DNA of 64,000 bases from Achromobacter kerstersii. GTDB taxonomy: Bacteria; Pseudomonadota; Gammaproteobacteria; Burkholderiales; Burkholderiaceae_B. Each line of letters opens with the position of its first letter. The first letter of the stretch is position 1. Under the pieces are notes generated by a model that saw only the letters and a program-made list of their open reading frames with translations, was not told the origin of the DNA and did not search any database. The position numbers were made by a program, and so were the translations under genes. Below are positions 57,128-64,000 of the stretch, piece by piece. Where the stretch lies: assembly GCF_902859595.1 (NCBI RefSeq), contig NZ_CADIJQ010000001.1, forward strand, positions 1,054,001 through 1,118,000, in the 5' to 3' direction.

Positions 57128-58462
57128 ATGAAAAAGTTGCCCGGCCTGGCGGCCGGCATCAAGGACAAACTCATCCAGCAAGCGCTGGAGCGCAAGCTGC
57201 GCCAGGCGTCTACGCCGGCCGGCCAGACGCCCGCGCGCCCCGCTGAAAAGAAGCCCGAGATTCCCGAAGAGCATTACCGCTTCCACCTGCATCCGGGCTA
57301 CCAGCAACTGCGCATCATCAACGACGGCGCCAAGCGCCTGGGCGTGAAGAACCCGTTCTTCAAACTGCACGAAGGCACCGCCGGCGCCGACACGCACATC
57401 AGCGGCCGCGAATTCGTCAACTACGCCAGCTACAACTACCTGAACATGTCCGGCGACCCCGTCGTTGCCGCGGCCGCGAAGGCAGCCATCGACCAATACG
57501 GCACATCGGTATCCGCCAGCCGCCTGGTCTCAGGCGAACGCCCGATACACCGCGAACTGGAAAAGGAAATCGCCGCCTTGTACGGCGTCGACGACGCCAT
57601 CACCTTCGTCAGCGGCCACGCCACGAACGTGTCGACCATCGGCTACCTGTTCGGCCCGCGCGACCTGGTGCTGCACGATGAATTAATCCACAACAGCGTC
57701 CTACAAGGCATCCAACTGTCAGGCGCGCGCCGCCTGCCCTTCCCGCACAACGATTGGGAAGCGCTGGATAGCATCCTGAACGAACAGCGCCACCAGTTTG
57801 AACGCGTGCTGATCGTGCTGGAAGGGATTTACAGCATGGACGGCGACTTTCCGGCGTTGCCCCGCTTCATTGAAATCAAGCAGCGCCATCGCGCGTTCCT
57901 GATGGTGGATGAGGCGCATTCGCTGGGCGTGATGGGTGCGCGTGGATATGGCATTCGTGAGCACTTTGGCGTGGATGGCAAGGACGTGGATATCTGGATG
58001 GGCACGCTGAGCAAGACGCTGGCGGGCTGCGGCGGATATATCGCGGGGGAGACGGCGCTGGTGGAGCATTTGAAGTTCCTGGCGCCGAGTTTTTTGTATA
58101 GCGTGGGGATGCCGCCCAGTGTTGCGGCGTCGGCGTTGGCGGCGTTGCGGCGGATGAAGGAATTGCCGGAAAGAGTGGCTGCGCTACAGGCGCGGGGGAA
58201 GTTCTTTTTGGAACAGGCTAAGGCGGCGGGGATTGATACCGGGACGAGCACCGGGTTGGCGGTGGTGCCGGCGATTATGGGGAGCTCGTTGAAGGCAACG
58301 CGGATTTCAGCGGCGCTATTTAAACAAGGGATTAATGTGCAGCCGATTCTGTATCCGGCAGTGCCGGAGAAGTCGGCTAGGTTGAGGTTTTTTATTTCTT
58401 GTATGCATACGGAAGAGCAGATTCGGAGAACGATTGAAATATTGGCCGGCGCGCTGCGCTGA
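57128..58462 (+). CDS. PLP-dependent alpha-oxoamine synthase (serine palmitoyltransferase/KBL/BioF family, WcbT-like)
   Basis: The 444-aa enzyme of this family condenses an acyl thioester with an amino acid, losing CO2, to give an alpha-amino ketone. Family motifs are NYASYNYLNMSGDP, YGTSVSASRLVSGERPIHRE, FVSGHATNVSTI, LHDELIHNSVLQG, VDEAHSLGVMGARGYGI and the Schiff-base Lys296 in GTLSKTLAGCGGYIAG. The first 70 residues (Lys/Gln/Pro-rich, after KDKLIQQALERKLRQ) are an extension beyond BioF. It starts 20 bases after the polyketide synthase stop; ATG 57128 is preferred to a TTG at 57119. Codon use changes sharply at about 57820-57930, from C-ending to G/T-ending codons, suggesting a mosaic gene. 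Likely off-loads the synthase to form a sphingoid-like product. Confidence 0.9.
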   Translation: MKKLPGLAAGIKDKLIQQALERKLRQASTPAGQTPARPAEKKPEIPEEHYRFHLHPGYQQLRIINDGAKRLGVKNPFFKLHEGTAGADTHISGREFVNYASYNYLNMSGDPVVAAAAKAAIDQYGTSVSASRLVSGERPIHRELEKEIAALYGVDDAITFVSGHATNVSTIGYLFGPRDLVLHDELIHNSVLQGIQLSGARRLPFPHNDWEALDSILNEQRHQFERVLIVLEGIYSMDGDFPALPRFIEIKQRHRAFLMVDEAHSLGVMGARGYGIREHFGVDGKDVDIWMGTLSKTLAGCGGYIAGETALVEHLKFLAPSFLYSVGMPPSVAASALAALRRMKELPERVAALQARGKFFLEQAKAAGIDTGTSTGLAVVPAIMGSSLKATRISAALFKQGINVQPILYPAVPEKSARLRFFISCMHTEEQIRRTIEILAGALR

Positions 58463-58474
58463 GCCTTGGCAAAC

Positions 58475-60541
58475 ATGTCTTTCGGCACATTTTCACGCAA
58501 GCTCTCTTCCCTGCCCTATCTGGAAGAGTTTCTGGGCCATCGCGTTAAACATTTGCGTCTTGGCCAACTTCTCCGACTCCGCCAAACACCGGCCGTGTAC
58601 GGCTGGGGATATCGGCCGTCGACGACGCTTCCCCGGGGCCTGTCCAAACGCCTAGGCATACCCTTCATCAACCTTGAGGATGGCTTCCTTCGCTCTTACG
58701 CACCGGGAAGAGCTTTTCCCACGGTCTCGTTGGTCGTCGACCATCAAGGTATCTACTATGCTGGCGATCGGCCATCCGACCTGGAATCGTTGCTTTCATC
58801 GGATGTCGACGTCCTGACGGGCGCAGGAAGCGATTACGCGCTGGCTCGGAAAAGAATCCTGGCCGAGGGCTTGAGCAAGTACAACCACGCCCCCCACATC
58901 GCGGCACTGCCCGAATGCGGGCAGATCCCACGTGTGCTTATCGTGGACCAGACCGTTGGTGACGCAAGCGTGACCCATGGTTTGGCCGGTGCTTCGACCT
59001 TCACCGAAATGGTCGCGGCGGCCCGCCGGGACAATCCCGATTCCACGCTTTACATCAAGACCCACCCCGAGGTCAGCAGTGGCAGCAAGCGCGGATACCT
59101 TTCTGATTTTCCTGTCGAAGACGGCATAGTCATGCTACGCGACCAGGTTTCCCCATCTAGCCTGCTGCAACAGGTCGACAAGGTGTACACCGTCACGTCC
59201 CATCTGGGTTTTGAGGCACTGCTTCGCGGACTTCCGGTCCATTGCTTCGGCTTGCCATGGTATGCCGGTTGGGGCAACACCCATGACGCCATCGCTTGCG
59301 TCAGGCGAACAAGGCAGCGCAGCATCGACGAGCTGTTCGCGGCGGCGTATCTGCACTATTCCCGCTACCTTGATCCAGAAACCGGCAAGGCCGGGACGAT
59401 ATTTAACGCGATTGACTGGCTTTGTCGCCAGCGCGATGCACGCTACAACCCACCGGGGCGCACTATTGCGATCGGCTACCGCCGCTGGAAGGCTGACAAT
59501 GTGCGCCCGTTTCTCCGATCCGCAGGCGGAGAGCCGCATTTCGTGGCGCACGCCGCAGCCGCAATCGAACTCAAGCCTACGCCGAAAGACCGCCTAGTTG
59601 TGTGGGGAACCGACGTGCCCGCCTCGGTTGAGTCAGTGGCAAGCAGCACCGGCGCGAAACTGGTACGAATGGAAGACGGCTTTATTCGTTCCGTGGGACT
59701 GGGATCTGATTTCATCCCTCCTTGCGCCTTGGTGCTCGATCACCAGGGTCTGTATTTCGACCCGCGGCAACCTAGCGATCTGGAACATCTGCTCAACACC
59801 TGGACCTTCACGGAAGAAGACCTTACACGAGCGGCAAAAGTCCGAGACATGATCGTGTCGAACGGGCTGACAAAATACAATGTCGAGCCGAACGTCGCAC
59901 CCAATTGGAAAAGTCCAGGTCGGCACACAATTCTGGTGCCCGGCCAAGTGGAAGACGATGCATCCGTGCGCTACGGCTGCCCGGATGTCCGCAGCAACAT
60001 GCAATTGCTTCGCGCTACTCGCGCGCACGCCCCTGCTGCCTTCATCGTGTACAAGCCTCATCCCGATGTCATGGCCAATAATCGCATTGGCCATCTGCAT
60101 CGCAAGGAGGCGCTGGAATTCGCCGACGCAATAGAGAGCCATGCGTCGATCGTCAGTTGCATCGACGCGTCGGATGAAGTTCACACCATGACCTCGCTTA
60201 GTGGGTTTGATGCACTGCTACGCGGCAAGTCCGTGACCACCTATGGAACGCCGTTCTATGCAGGTTGGGGTTTAACCACTGACCGCAGCCCGCCTCTGCG
60301 GCGGAGTCGGCGTCTTTCCCTAGATGAGTTGACGGCAGGAGCGCTCCTCCACTACCCGGTCTATTTCGACGCATCGCTCAACGGTTTTACGACTTGCGAG
60401 GCTACTCTGCGCGAACTTATCCTGACCCGCAGCCTACTTCTATCCAAGGGCATGTTGTCGCCGATTCGGCAAACACATTGGCAACGCCGATGGAAGAAGG
60501 TTTCGCTTTGGGCCAAGGCCGGCTTTCTGGTACCGCGATGA
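58475..60541 (+). CDS. kpsC: Capsule polysaccharide Kdo-linker glycosyltransferase KpsC
   Basis: The 688-aa protein is made of two homologous halves, as in KpsC, which adds alternating beta-Kdo residues to the lipid terminus of group 2 capsules. Repeated signatures appear in both halves: INLEDGFLRSYAPG and VRMEDGFIRSVGLG; VVDHQGIYYAGDRPSDLESL and VLDHQGLYFDPRQPSDLEHL; VDQTVGDASVTHG and VPGQVEDDASVRYG; KTHPEVSSG and KPHPDVMANN; GLPWYAGWGNT and GTPFYAGWGLT. ATG 58475 follows the oxoamine synthase stop by 12 bases; a TTG at 58466 is possible. Its stop overlaps the kpsS ATG (ATGA). Confidence 0.94.
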   Translation: MSFGTFSRKLSSLPYLEEFLGHRVKHLRLGQLLRLRQTPAVYGWGYRPSTTLPRGLSKRLGIPFINLEDGFLRSYAPGRAFPTVSLVVDHQGIYYAGDRPSDLESLLSSDVDVLTGAGSDYALARKRILAEGLSKYNHAPHIAALPECGQIPRVLIVDQTVGDASVTHGLAGASTFTEMVAAARRDNPDSTLYIKTHPEVSSGSKRGYLSDFPVEDGIVMLRDQVSPSSLLQQVDKVYTVTSHLGFEALLRGLPVHCFGLPWYAGWGNTHDAIACVRRTRQRSIDELFAAAYLHYSRYLDPETGKAGTIFNAIDWLCRQRDARYNPPGRTIAIGYRRWKADNVRPFLRSAGGEPHFVAHAAAAIELKPTPKDRLVVWGTDVPASVESVASSTGAKLVRMEDGFIRSVGLGSDFIPPCALVLDHQGLYFDPRQPSDLEHLLNTWTFTEEDLTRAAKVRDMIVSNGLTKYNVEPNVAPNWKSPGRHTILVPGQVEDDASVRYGCPDVRSNMQLLRATRAHAPAAFIVYKPHPDVMANNRIGHLHRKEALEFADAIESHASIVSCIDASDEVHTMTSLSGFDALLRGKSVTTYGTPFYAGWGLTTDRSPPLRRSRRLSLDELTAGALLHYPVYFDASLNGFTTCEATLRELILTRSLLLSKGMLSPIRQTHWQRRWKKVSLWAKAGFLVPR

Positions 60542-61836
60542 CATCTGTGCAGCGTTTCCTCTTCCTGCAAGGCGTCTGCTCCCCCTTCTTCCGACGACTG
60601 GGGCACGCGCTTCGGGACGCCGGTCACTATGTGCGCAAAGTAAACTTTACCGTAGGCGATCGCATCTATTGGCGAGCCGGAAATACAGTTTCCTATCGCG
60701 GTCCGATGAGTCAATTATCGGATTTCTATCGCCAGGAATTCGACATTCACGGCATCAGTGACATCATTTTGTTCGGCGACTGCCGTCCGGTCCATCGGCC
60801 TGCCATTGAATTGGCGCAGCAGCGGGGTATTCGCGTGCACGTGTATGAAGAGGGCTACTTTCGCCCCTACTGGATCACGCTAGAACGGGACGGAGTCAAT
60901 GCGAACTCGCGCTTGCCACGGGATCCCGACTGGTACCGGACCGAGGCGCGTCACCTTCCCCACTTCGAGAACGGTCGATCATTCAAGACGCCTTTTTGGA
61001 AGCGCGCCGCGTATGACGTCGGCTACAACTTTTGGGCGGGTTTAAACCCCGTTCTACATCGCGGCGTGAAGAGCCACGTACCTTATTCGCCATTAACGGA
61101 ATACCTCGGGTATCTCCGTCGCGGCATGAGAGTCAAAGTCTTGGAACGGCAATCCCGACGCATTGAAGCGAAATTGATCGCGGAAGCGGCCCAGCATCCG
61201 TATTTTCTCCTTCCCTTGCAATTGGATTCGGATGCGCAGATCGTGCATCACTCGCCATTCGAGAGCATGACCGATGCGATGTACCAAGTTCTGGATTCGT
61301 TTGCCAAGGCAACACCTAGCCGATATCGGTTGGCCGTGAAGATCCATCCTCTGGATCCAGGAATCGTCGACTACGAAACACTACTGAAACAGCGCACCCG
61401 CGAATTAGGCATTGCGGATCGGGTCTTCTTCCTGGAAAGCGGAAATCTGCCTGCGCTACTGACTCACACAACCGGCGTTGTCACCGTCAACAGCACCGTT
61501 GGCAGCTCCGCGCTAATCCACGGCAGGGCCACCATCGCGTTGGGCTGGGCCATCTATGCTTTAGCGGGCTTGACATTTCAGGGTGAACTGGACGAGTTCT
61601 GGACCGATCACACTTTGCCGGACACAAAGCTGTTTCATAATTTCCGGGATTCCGTGATCTTTCACACCCAGTTGAACGGGGGATTCTATTCCGCCCAATC
61701 CATAGAGATGGCGGTAGAAAACAGTCTGAAGCGCCTTATCGTTGATGCCGATCCTGCTACGATGCACGATCTGTCACCTAGCGAGATCATGATCTCGATG
61801 CGTGCCACTGCGGCGGCCAGCTCAAAACCTAACTAA
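60538..61836 (+). CDS. kpsS: Capsule polysaccharide Kdo-linker transferase KpsS
   Basis: The 432-aa KpsS family protein transfers the first Kdo to the lipid acceptor (lyso-phosphatidylglycerol in E. coli and Neisseria). Motifs include FLFLQGVCSPFFRRLGHALR at the start, ILFGDCRPVHRPAIELA, VHVYEEGYFRPYWITLERDG, LAVKIHPLDPG with the HP pair, and VTVNSTVGSSALIHGRATI. ATG 60538 overlaps the kpsC stop. Its TAA overlaps the ATG of the following glycosyltransferase gene by one base. In this locus the acceptor may instead be the polyketide-derived lipid (inference). Confidence 0.94.
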   Translation: MTSVQRFLFLQGVCSPFFRRLGHALRDAGHYVRKVNFTVGDRIYWRAGNTVSYRGPMSQLSDFYRQEFDIHGISDIILFGDCRPVHRPAIELAQQRGIRVHVYEEGYFRPYWITLERDGVNANSRLPRDPDWYRTEARHLPHFENGRSFKTPFWKRAAYDVGYNFWAGLNPVLHRGVKSHVPYSPLTEYLGYLRRGMRVKVLERQSRRIEAKLIAEAAQHPYFLLPLQLDSDAQIVHHSPFESMTDAMYQVLDSFAKATPSRYRLAVKIHPLDPGIVDYETLLKQRTRELGIADRVFFLESGNLPALLTHTTGVVTVNSTVGSSALIHGRATIALGWAIYALAGLTFQGELDEFWTDHTLPDTKLFHNFRDSVIFHTQLNGGFYSAQSIEMAVENSLKRLIVDADPATMHDLSPSEIMISMRATAAASSKPN

Positions 61837-62822
61837 TGAAAATTGCTTACATCGCCGATGAATTAACGGCTTCGTGTCTCCAAGAGCGCTGGCATGCGAT
61901 TGCCGTCACACCATTGAACTATCGATGGGTCCTACGCTTTCAAAAACCGGATTTCCTATTTGTAGAATCGGCTTGGCAGGGCAACGATAAACGCTGGAAG
62001 TACAGGATAGCTGACTATCCTGATTATCCTAAGCGGAACAACGCACTTCTTCGTACAGTGGTGGAGTATGCCAAAGACCGAGGAATACCCACGGTTTTCT
62101 GGAACAAAGAAGACGGCGCTCATTATGACCGATTCATCGCAAGCGCAAAACTATTCGAATACATATTCACGGTCGACCAGAATTGCGTACCCCGCTATAT
62201 CGAAGCGACGAGTGGATTGGCAACCGTGAATACGCTTCCTTTTTCGGTAGAAAGCAACTTTCATCATTTCACTGGCTTCAATTTCAAGAACCGGAGTGCA
62301 AACTTCGTCGGAAGCTATAGCAAGCACATCCACGAACGCCGCCGGGGTTGGCAAGAAATGATGTTCCAGGCATGTGCAGACACGGGCATGCCACTGCATG
62401 TCTACGACCGCAATTCGGCGAGAAAATCCGAAAATTACCGATACCCAGCGTTGCCAGGGCTGACTGTCAAGCCTGCAGTCCCCTATCGCTACACAGGAAA
62501 AATATATCGAGACCACGTCGTCTCACTGAACGTCAATACCGTCGAAGACTCCCCTACCATGTACTCCCGTAGGCTGGTCGAAATTATCGCCTGCGGAGGC
62601 ATCGCCGTAACCAATCCTACGCCATCGGTTGAAAGGTACTTCTCCGATTATTGCCACATCGTAGAGAACGAGTACGAATGTCGCGACGTGATTAAGCGCC
62701 TACTTGCATACGGCCCGTCTAAACAGGATCTGGCACGAGCTGAAGCGGGCGCTGAATACATCAGCAAAGAGCATTCGTGGACGAGACGGATGGACTACAT
62801 TCAAAGCACGCTTAATTTGTAA
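61836..62822 (+). CDS. CgeB-like glycosyltransferase of the capsule locus
   Basis: The 328-aa protein resembles the CgeB/DUF3880 glycosyltransferase group (GT-B fold). The N-terminal half has DFLFVESAWQGNDKRWKYRI and a segment GIPTVFWNKEDGAHYDRFI; the C-terminal half has FVGSYSKHIHERRR and the nucleotide-sugar segment VEDSPTMYSRRLVEIIACGG, close to the usual retaining-type E-x7-E region. Base composition is far more AT-rich than the rest of the window. The ATG overlaps the kpsS stop (TAATG). It probably adds a sugar to the capsule repeat or primer; donor and acceptor are unknown. Confidence 0.82.
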   Translation: MKIAYIADELTASCLQERWHAIAVTPLNYRWVLRFQKPDFLFVESAWQGNDKRWKYRIADYPDYPKRNNALLRTVVEYAKDRGIPTVFWNKEDGAHYDRFIASAKLFEYIFTVDQNCVPRYIEATSGLATVNTLPFSVESNFHHFTGFNFKNRSANFVGSYSKHIHERRRGWQEMMFQACADTGMPLHVYDRNSARKSENYRYPALPGLTVKPAVPYRYTGKIYRDHVVSLNVNTVEDSPTMYSRRLVEIIACGGIAVTNPTPSVERYFSDYCHIVENEYECRDVIKRLLAYGPSKQDLARAEAGAEYISKEHSWTRRMDYIQSTLNL

Positions 62823-62874
62823 CTGTCGCTATTCATCTCTTCATAATCAATGAAGGCAGTTACCTCCCAAAACT

Positions 62875-63594
62875 TCAGCTGCGTACCCCCCCCTCCATCT
62901 CCCTAATACGGCCAAGCGCAAAATCCTGCGATGCTCGGCTGAAATGGAACGGCGCTTTTCCCCACTGGTGATCATCGGGGCAAGTAAGTAAATTTCCATA
63001 TTCGAGAAACTGCGAAGCCGCCAGACTTCCTCTCAGGATGTCGTACATCTTGCTAAGCATTTCATTACACCGTCCCACCCAGTTCGCACTGAACCTTTCG
63101 CCACTTTCCGTCGCAGGTTGATAGAAAACGGTATTGACCAACACCCTGCTCAAAAGGCCTCGATCTTTGAGCAGCTGTAGCAACCGCACCAAGCCATTCT
63201 CCCAGAACATCATGAACTCGGGAGAACCCGATGGAACAATCGTGGCCCCTGGATGTTCGCTCCCACCCGCAGCAATGAGTTCCGAAGAAAGTGTGCAACG
63301 GCTCTGGTCCGGCATCACGAGCAAATTGAAGCGCTCGTCTACGAGATCGAGGAGGATTACATCCGCATCGATCGTCGTGAGTACAGACGTGAGCCGCTTC
63401 TCGATATCCATTGCAACTAGGCGTGCTTGAAACGCGGAAGATAAATTTTTGCTGTAGACGTCATCAAACGGTTGCGACGAAAAGATGGATCCGATCGATG
63501 TTCGCGCAGCATAGAGCACTATATCGATCGTTTCTTTCGATTTCTCATTGAATATATCCCTAGAGACACAACTCCCCAAGATGCATACTCGCAT
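62875..63594 (-). CDS. DUF6270 domain protein (SGNH-hydrolase-like)
   Basis: The 239-aa protein begins MRVCILGSCVSRDIFNE, the DUF6270 signature, where GSCVSRD occupies the place of the SGNH block I (GDS-like) nucleophile loop. The C-terminal CPDDHQWGKAPFHFS could supply the block V Asp and His. It therefore may be an O-acyl transferase or esterase acting on polysaccharide, as DUF6270 genes often lie in glycan loci; this is inference. AAGGAAGAAA precedes the ATG at 63594; twelve upstream codons in the same frame are not needed. It is convergent with the capsule glycosyltransferase gene and AT-rich like it. Confidence 0.75.
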   Translation of the reverse strand: MRVCILGSCVSRDIFNEKSKETIDIVLYAARTSIGSIFSSQPFDDVYSKNLSSAFQARLVAMDIEKRLTSVLTTIDADVILLDLVDERFNLLVMPDQSRCTLSSELIAAGGSEHPGATIVPSGSPEFMMFWENGLVRLLQLLKDRGLLSRVLVNTVFYQPATESGERFSANWVGRCNEMLSKMYDILRGSLAASQFLEYGNLLTCPDDHQWGKAPFHFSRASQDFALGRIREMEGGVRS

Positions 63595-64000
63595 TTTCTT
63601 CCTTTCTGGCTCGGCGAGTTCGCACAAAGCCTCAATGGCAACGACGTGAATAAATAGAAATAATCCACAGGCATTTCGAAATCGCCTCCCTAAACGAGGA
63701 AAGCCTCTTGACCCTGCGGAGTCATATAAAGAGGTTCAGATATAAGAAACCGCCGACTCTTAATGCCCTGACTTTATTACAATCTAGAATAGGCCGTTTG
63801 AGTGACGAGTCCTGCCCGAAGAAAGAAGGAAAGCAAGCCTTCCTGCCTTCTCCTTGCCGGAATTTGAAGCGGAAATAGAAGGAAAATCGTCAGCTTTTGG
63901 GGCGGGAAATTCCCTTGCCCCCCAGGACAAACAAACGCGACGCGGCTCTTACAGAGAAGCGAAAGGCTGCTCGCCGAGCGCCTCTGCGACCACATAATCT
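63595..64000. other. Gene-free right end of the window
   Basis: I see no supportable gene. The stretch is AT-rich with several stops in all frames. It contains a near-palindrome of GGGGCGGGAA and TTCCC-TT-GCCCC at about 63899-63921, and it probably holds the promoter of the DUF6270 gene at its left edge. The sequence may continue into further capsule genes beyond the window. Confidence 0.4.

Noticed and set aside
63897..63923. Near-palindrome at the right end, considered as an attachment or insertion site
   Set aside because: The arms are imperfect, and no integrase, target duplication or second copy is visible in the window.

Overview
The window looks like a chromosomal segment of a high-GC betaproteobacterium of the order Burkholderiales, most likely Alcaligenaceae (Achromobacter or Bordetella type). 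This is inferred from the GC-rich third codon positions, the tripartite-tricarboxylate (Bug) binding protein, the two LivJ-type receptors, the GstA and RocF/RocD genes and the general gene style. I ran no database search. I saw no rRNA, tRNA, CRISPR array or intact insertion sequence.

Layout. 1-4.6 kb: a hypothetical gene, a 33-bp palindrome made of two perfect DnaA boxes, an orphan response regulator, a CitE-like CoA ester lyase and an ABC-F ATPase. 4.7-9.9 kb: psd, a decayed PepSY-TM gene and a divergent siderophore-type TonB receptor sharing a Fur-like box, then about 1.1 kb of accessory-looking DNA with one small basic ORF. 9.9-20.9 kb: an FMN alpha-hydroxy-acid oxidase, a membrane phosphoesterase, a divergent Lrp/MFS pair, an orphan MetQ, a translationally coupled rocD-rocF pair, and an IclR/receptor/alcohol-dehydrogenase group. 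20.9-30.8 kb: a RES/Xre toxin-antitoxin pair, DUF423 and DMT membrane proteins, two glutathione transferases, a YliI-like dehydrogenase, and a likely D-amino-acid utilisation group (LysR, Bug receptor, D-aminoacylase, Asp/Glu racemase). 30.8-37.6 kb: a complete livJHMGF transporter and proC-yhhQ. 37.7-42.2 kb: a complete ugpBAEC glycerol-3-phosphate transporter with a Pho-box-like promoter. 42.3-48.8 kb: a MipA/OmpV protein, a beta-lactamase-fold probable pseudoenzyme, an RstAB-like two-component system, a second LivJ-like receptor and a small alpha/beta hydrolase.

48.8-64 kb is the most interesting part: the start of a group 2 (ABC-dependent) capsule locus. After a long leader without a clear gene come a 2538-residue highly reducing type I polyketide synthase with no thioesterase, a PLP alpha-oxoamine synthase, KpsC, KpsS, a CgeB-like glycosyltransferase and a convergent DUF6270 protein. 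kpsC, kpsS and the glycosyltransferase gene overlap at their ends. The PKS/oxoamine-synthase pair has the logic of fungal fumonisin synthesis (Fum1/Fum8). I infer that it builds a sphingoid-like amino-ketone lipid, possibly the lipid on which KpsC/KpsS build the Kdo linker. Codon usage changes abruptly inside the oxoamine synthase gene, and base composition becomes steadily AT-richer to the right, as expected of an exchanged capsule cassette.

A second theme is a recurrent class of short tandem repeats, each locus with its own unit (11, 13, 13, 17 or 21 bp), lying at or just after stop codons, plus related in-frame expansions inside coding sequence (15 bp in the D-aminoacylase, about 12 bp in the beta-lactamase-like gene, 9 bp in the antitoxin).
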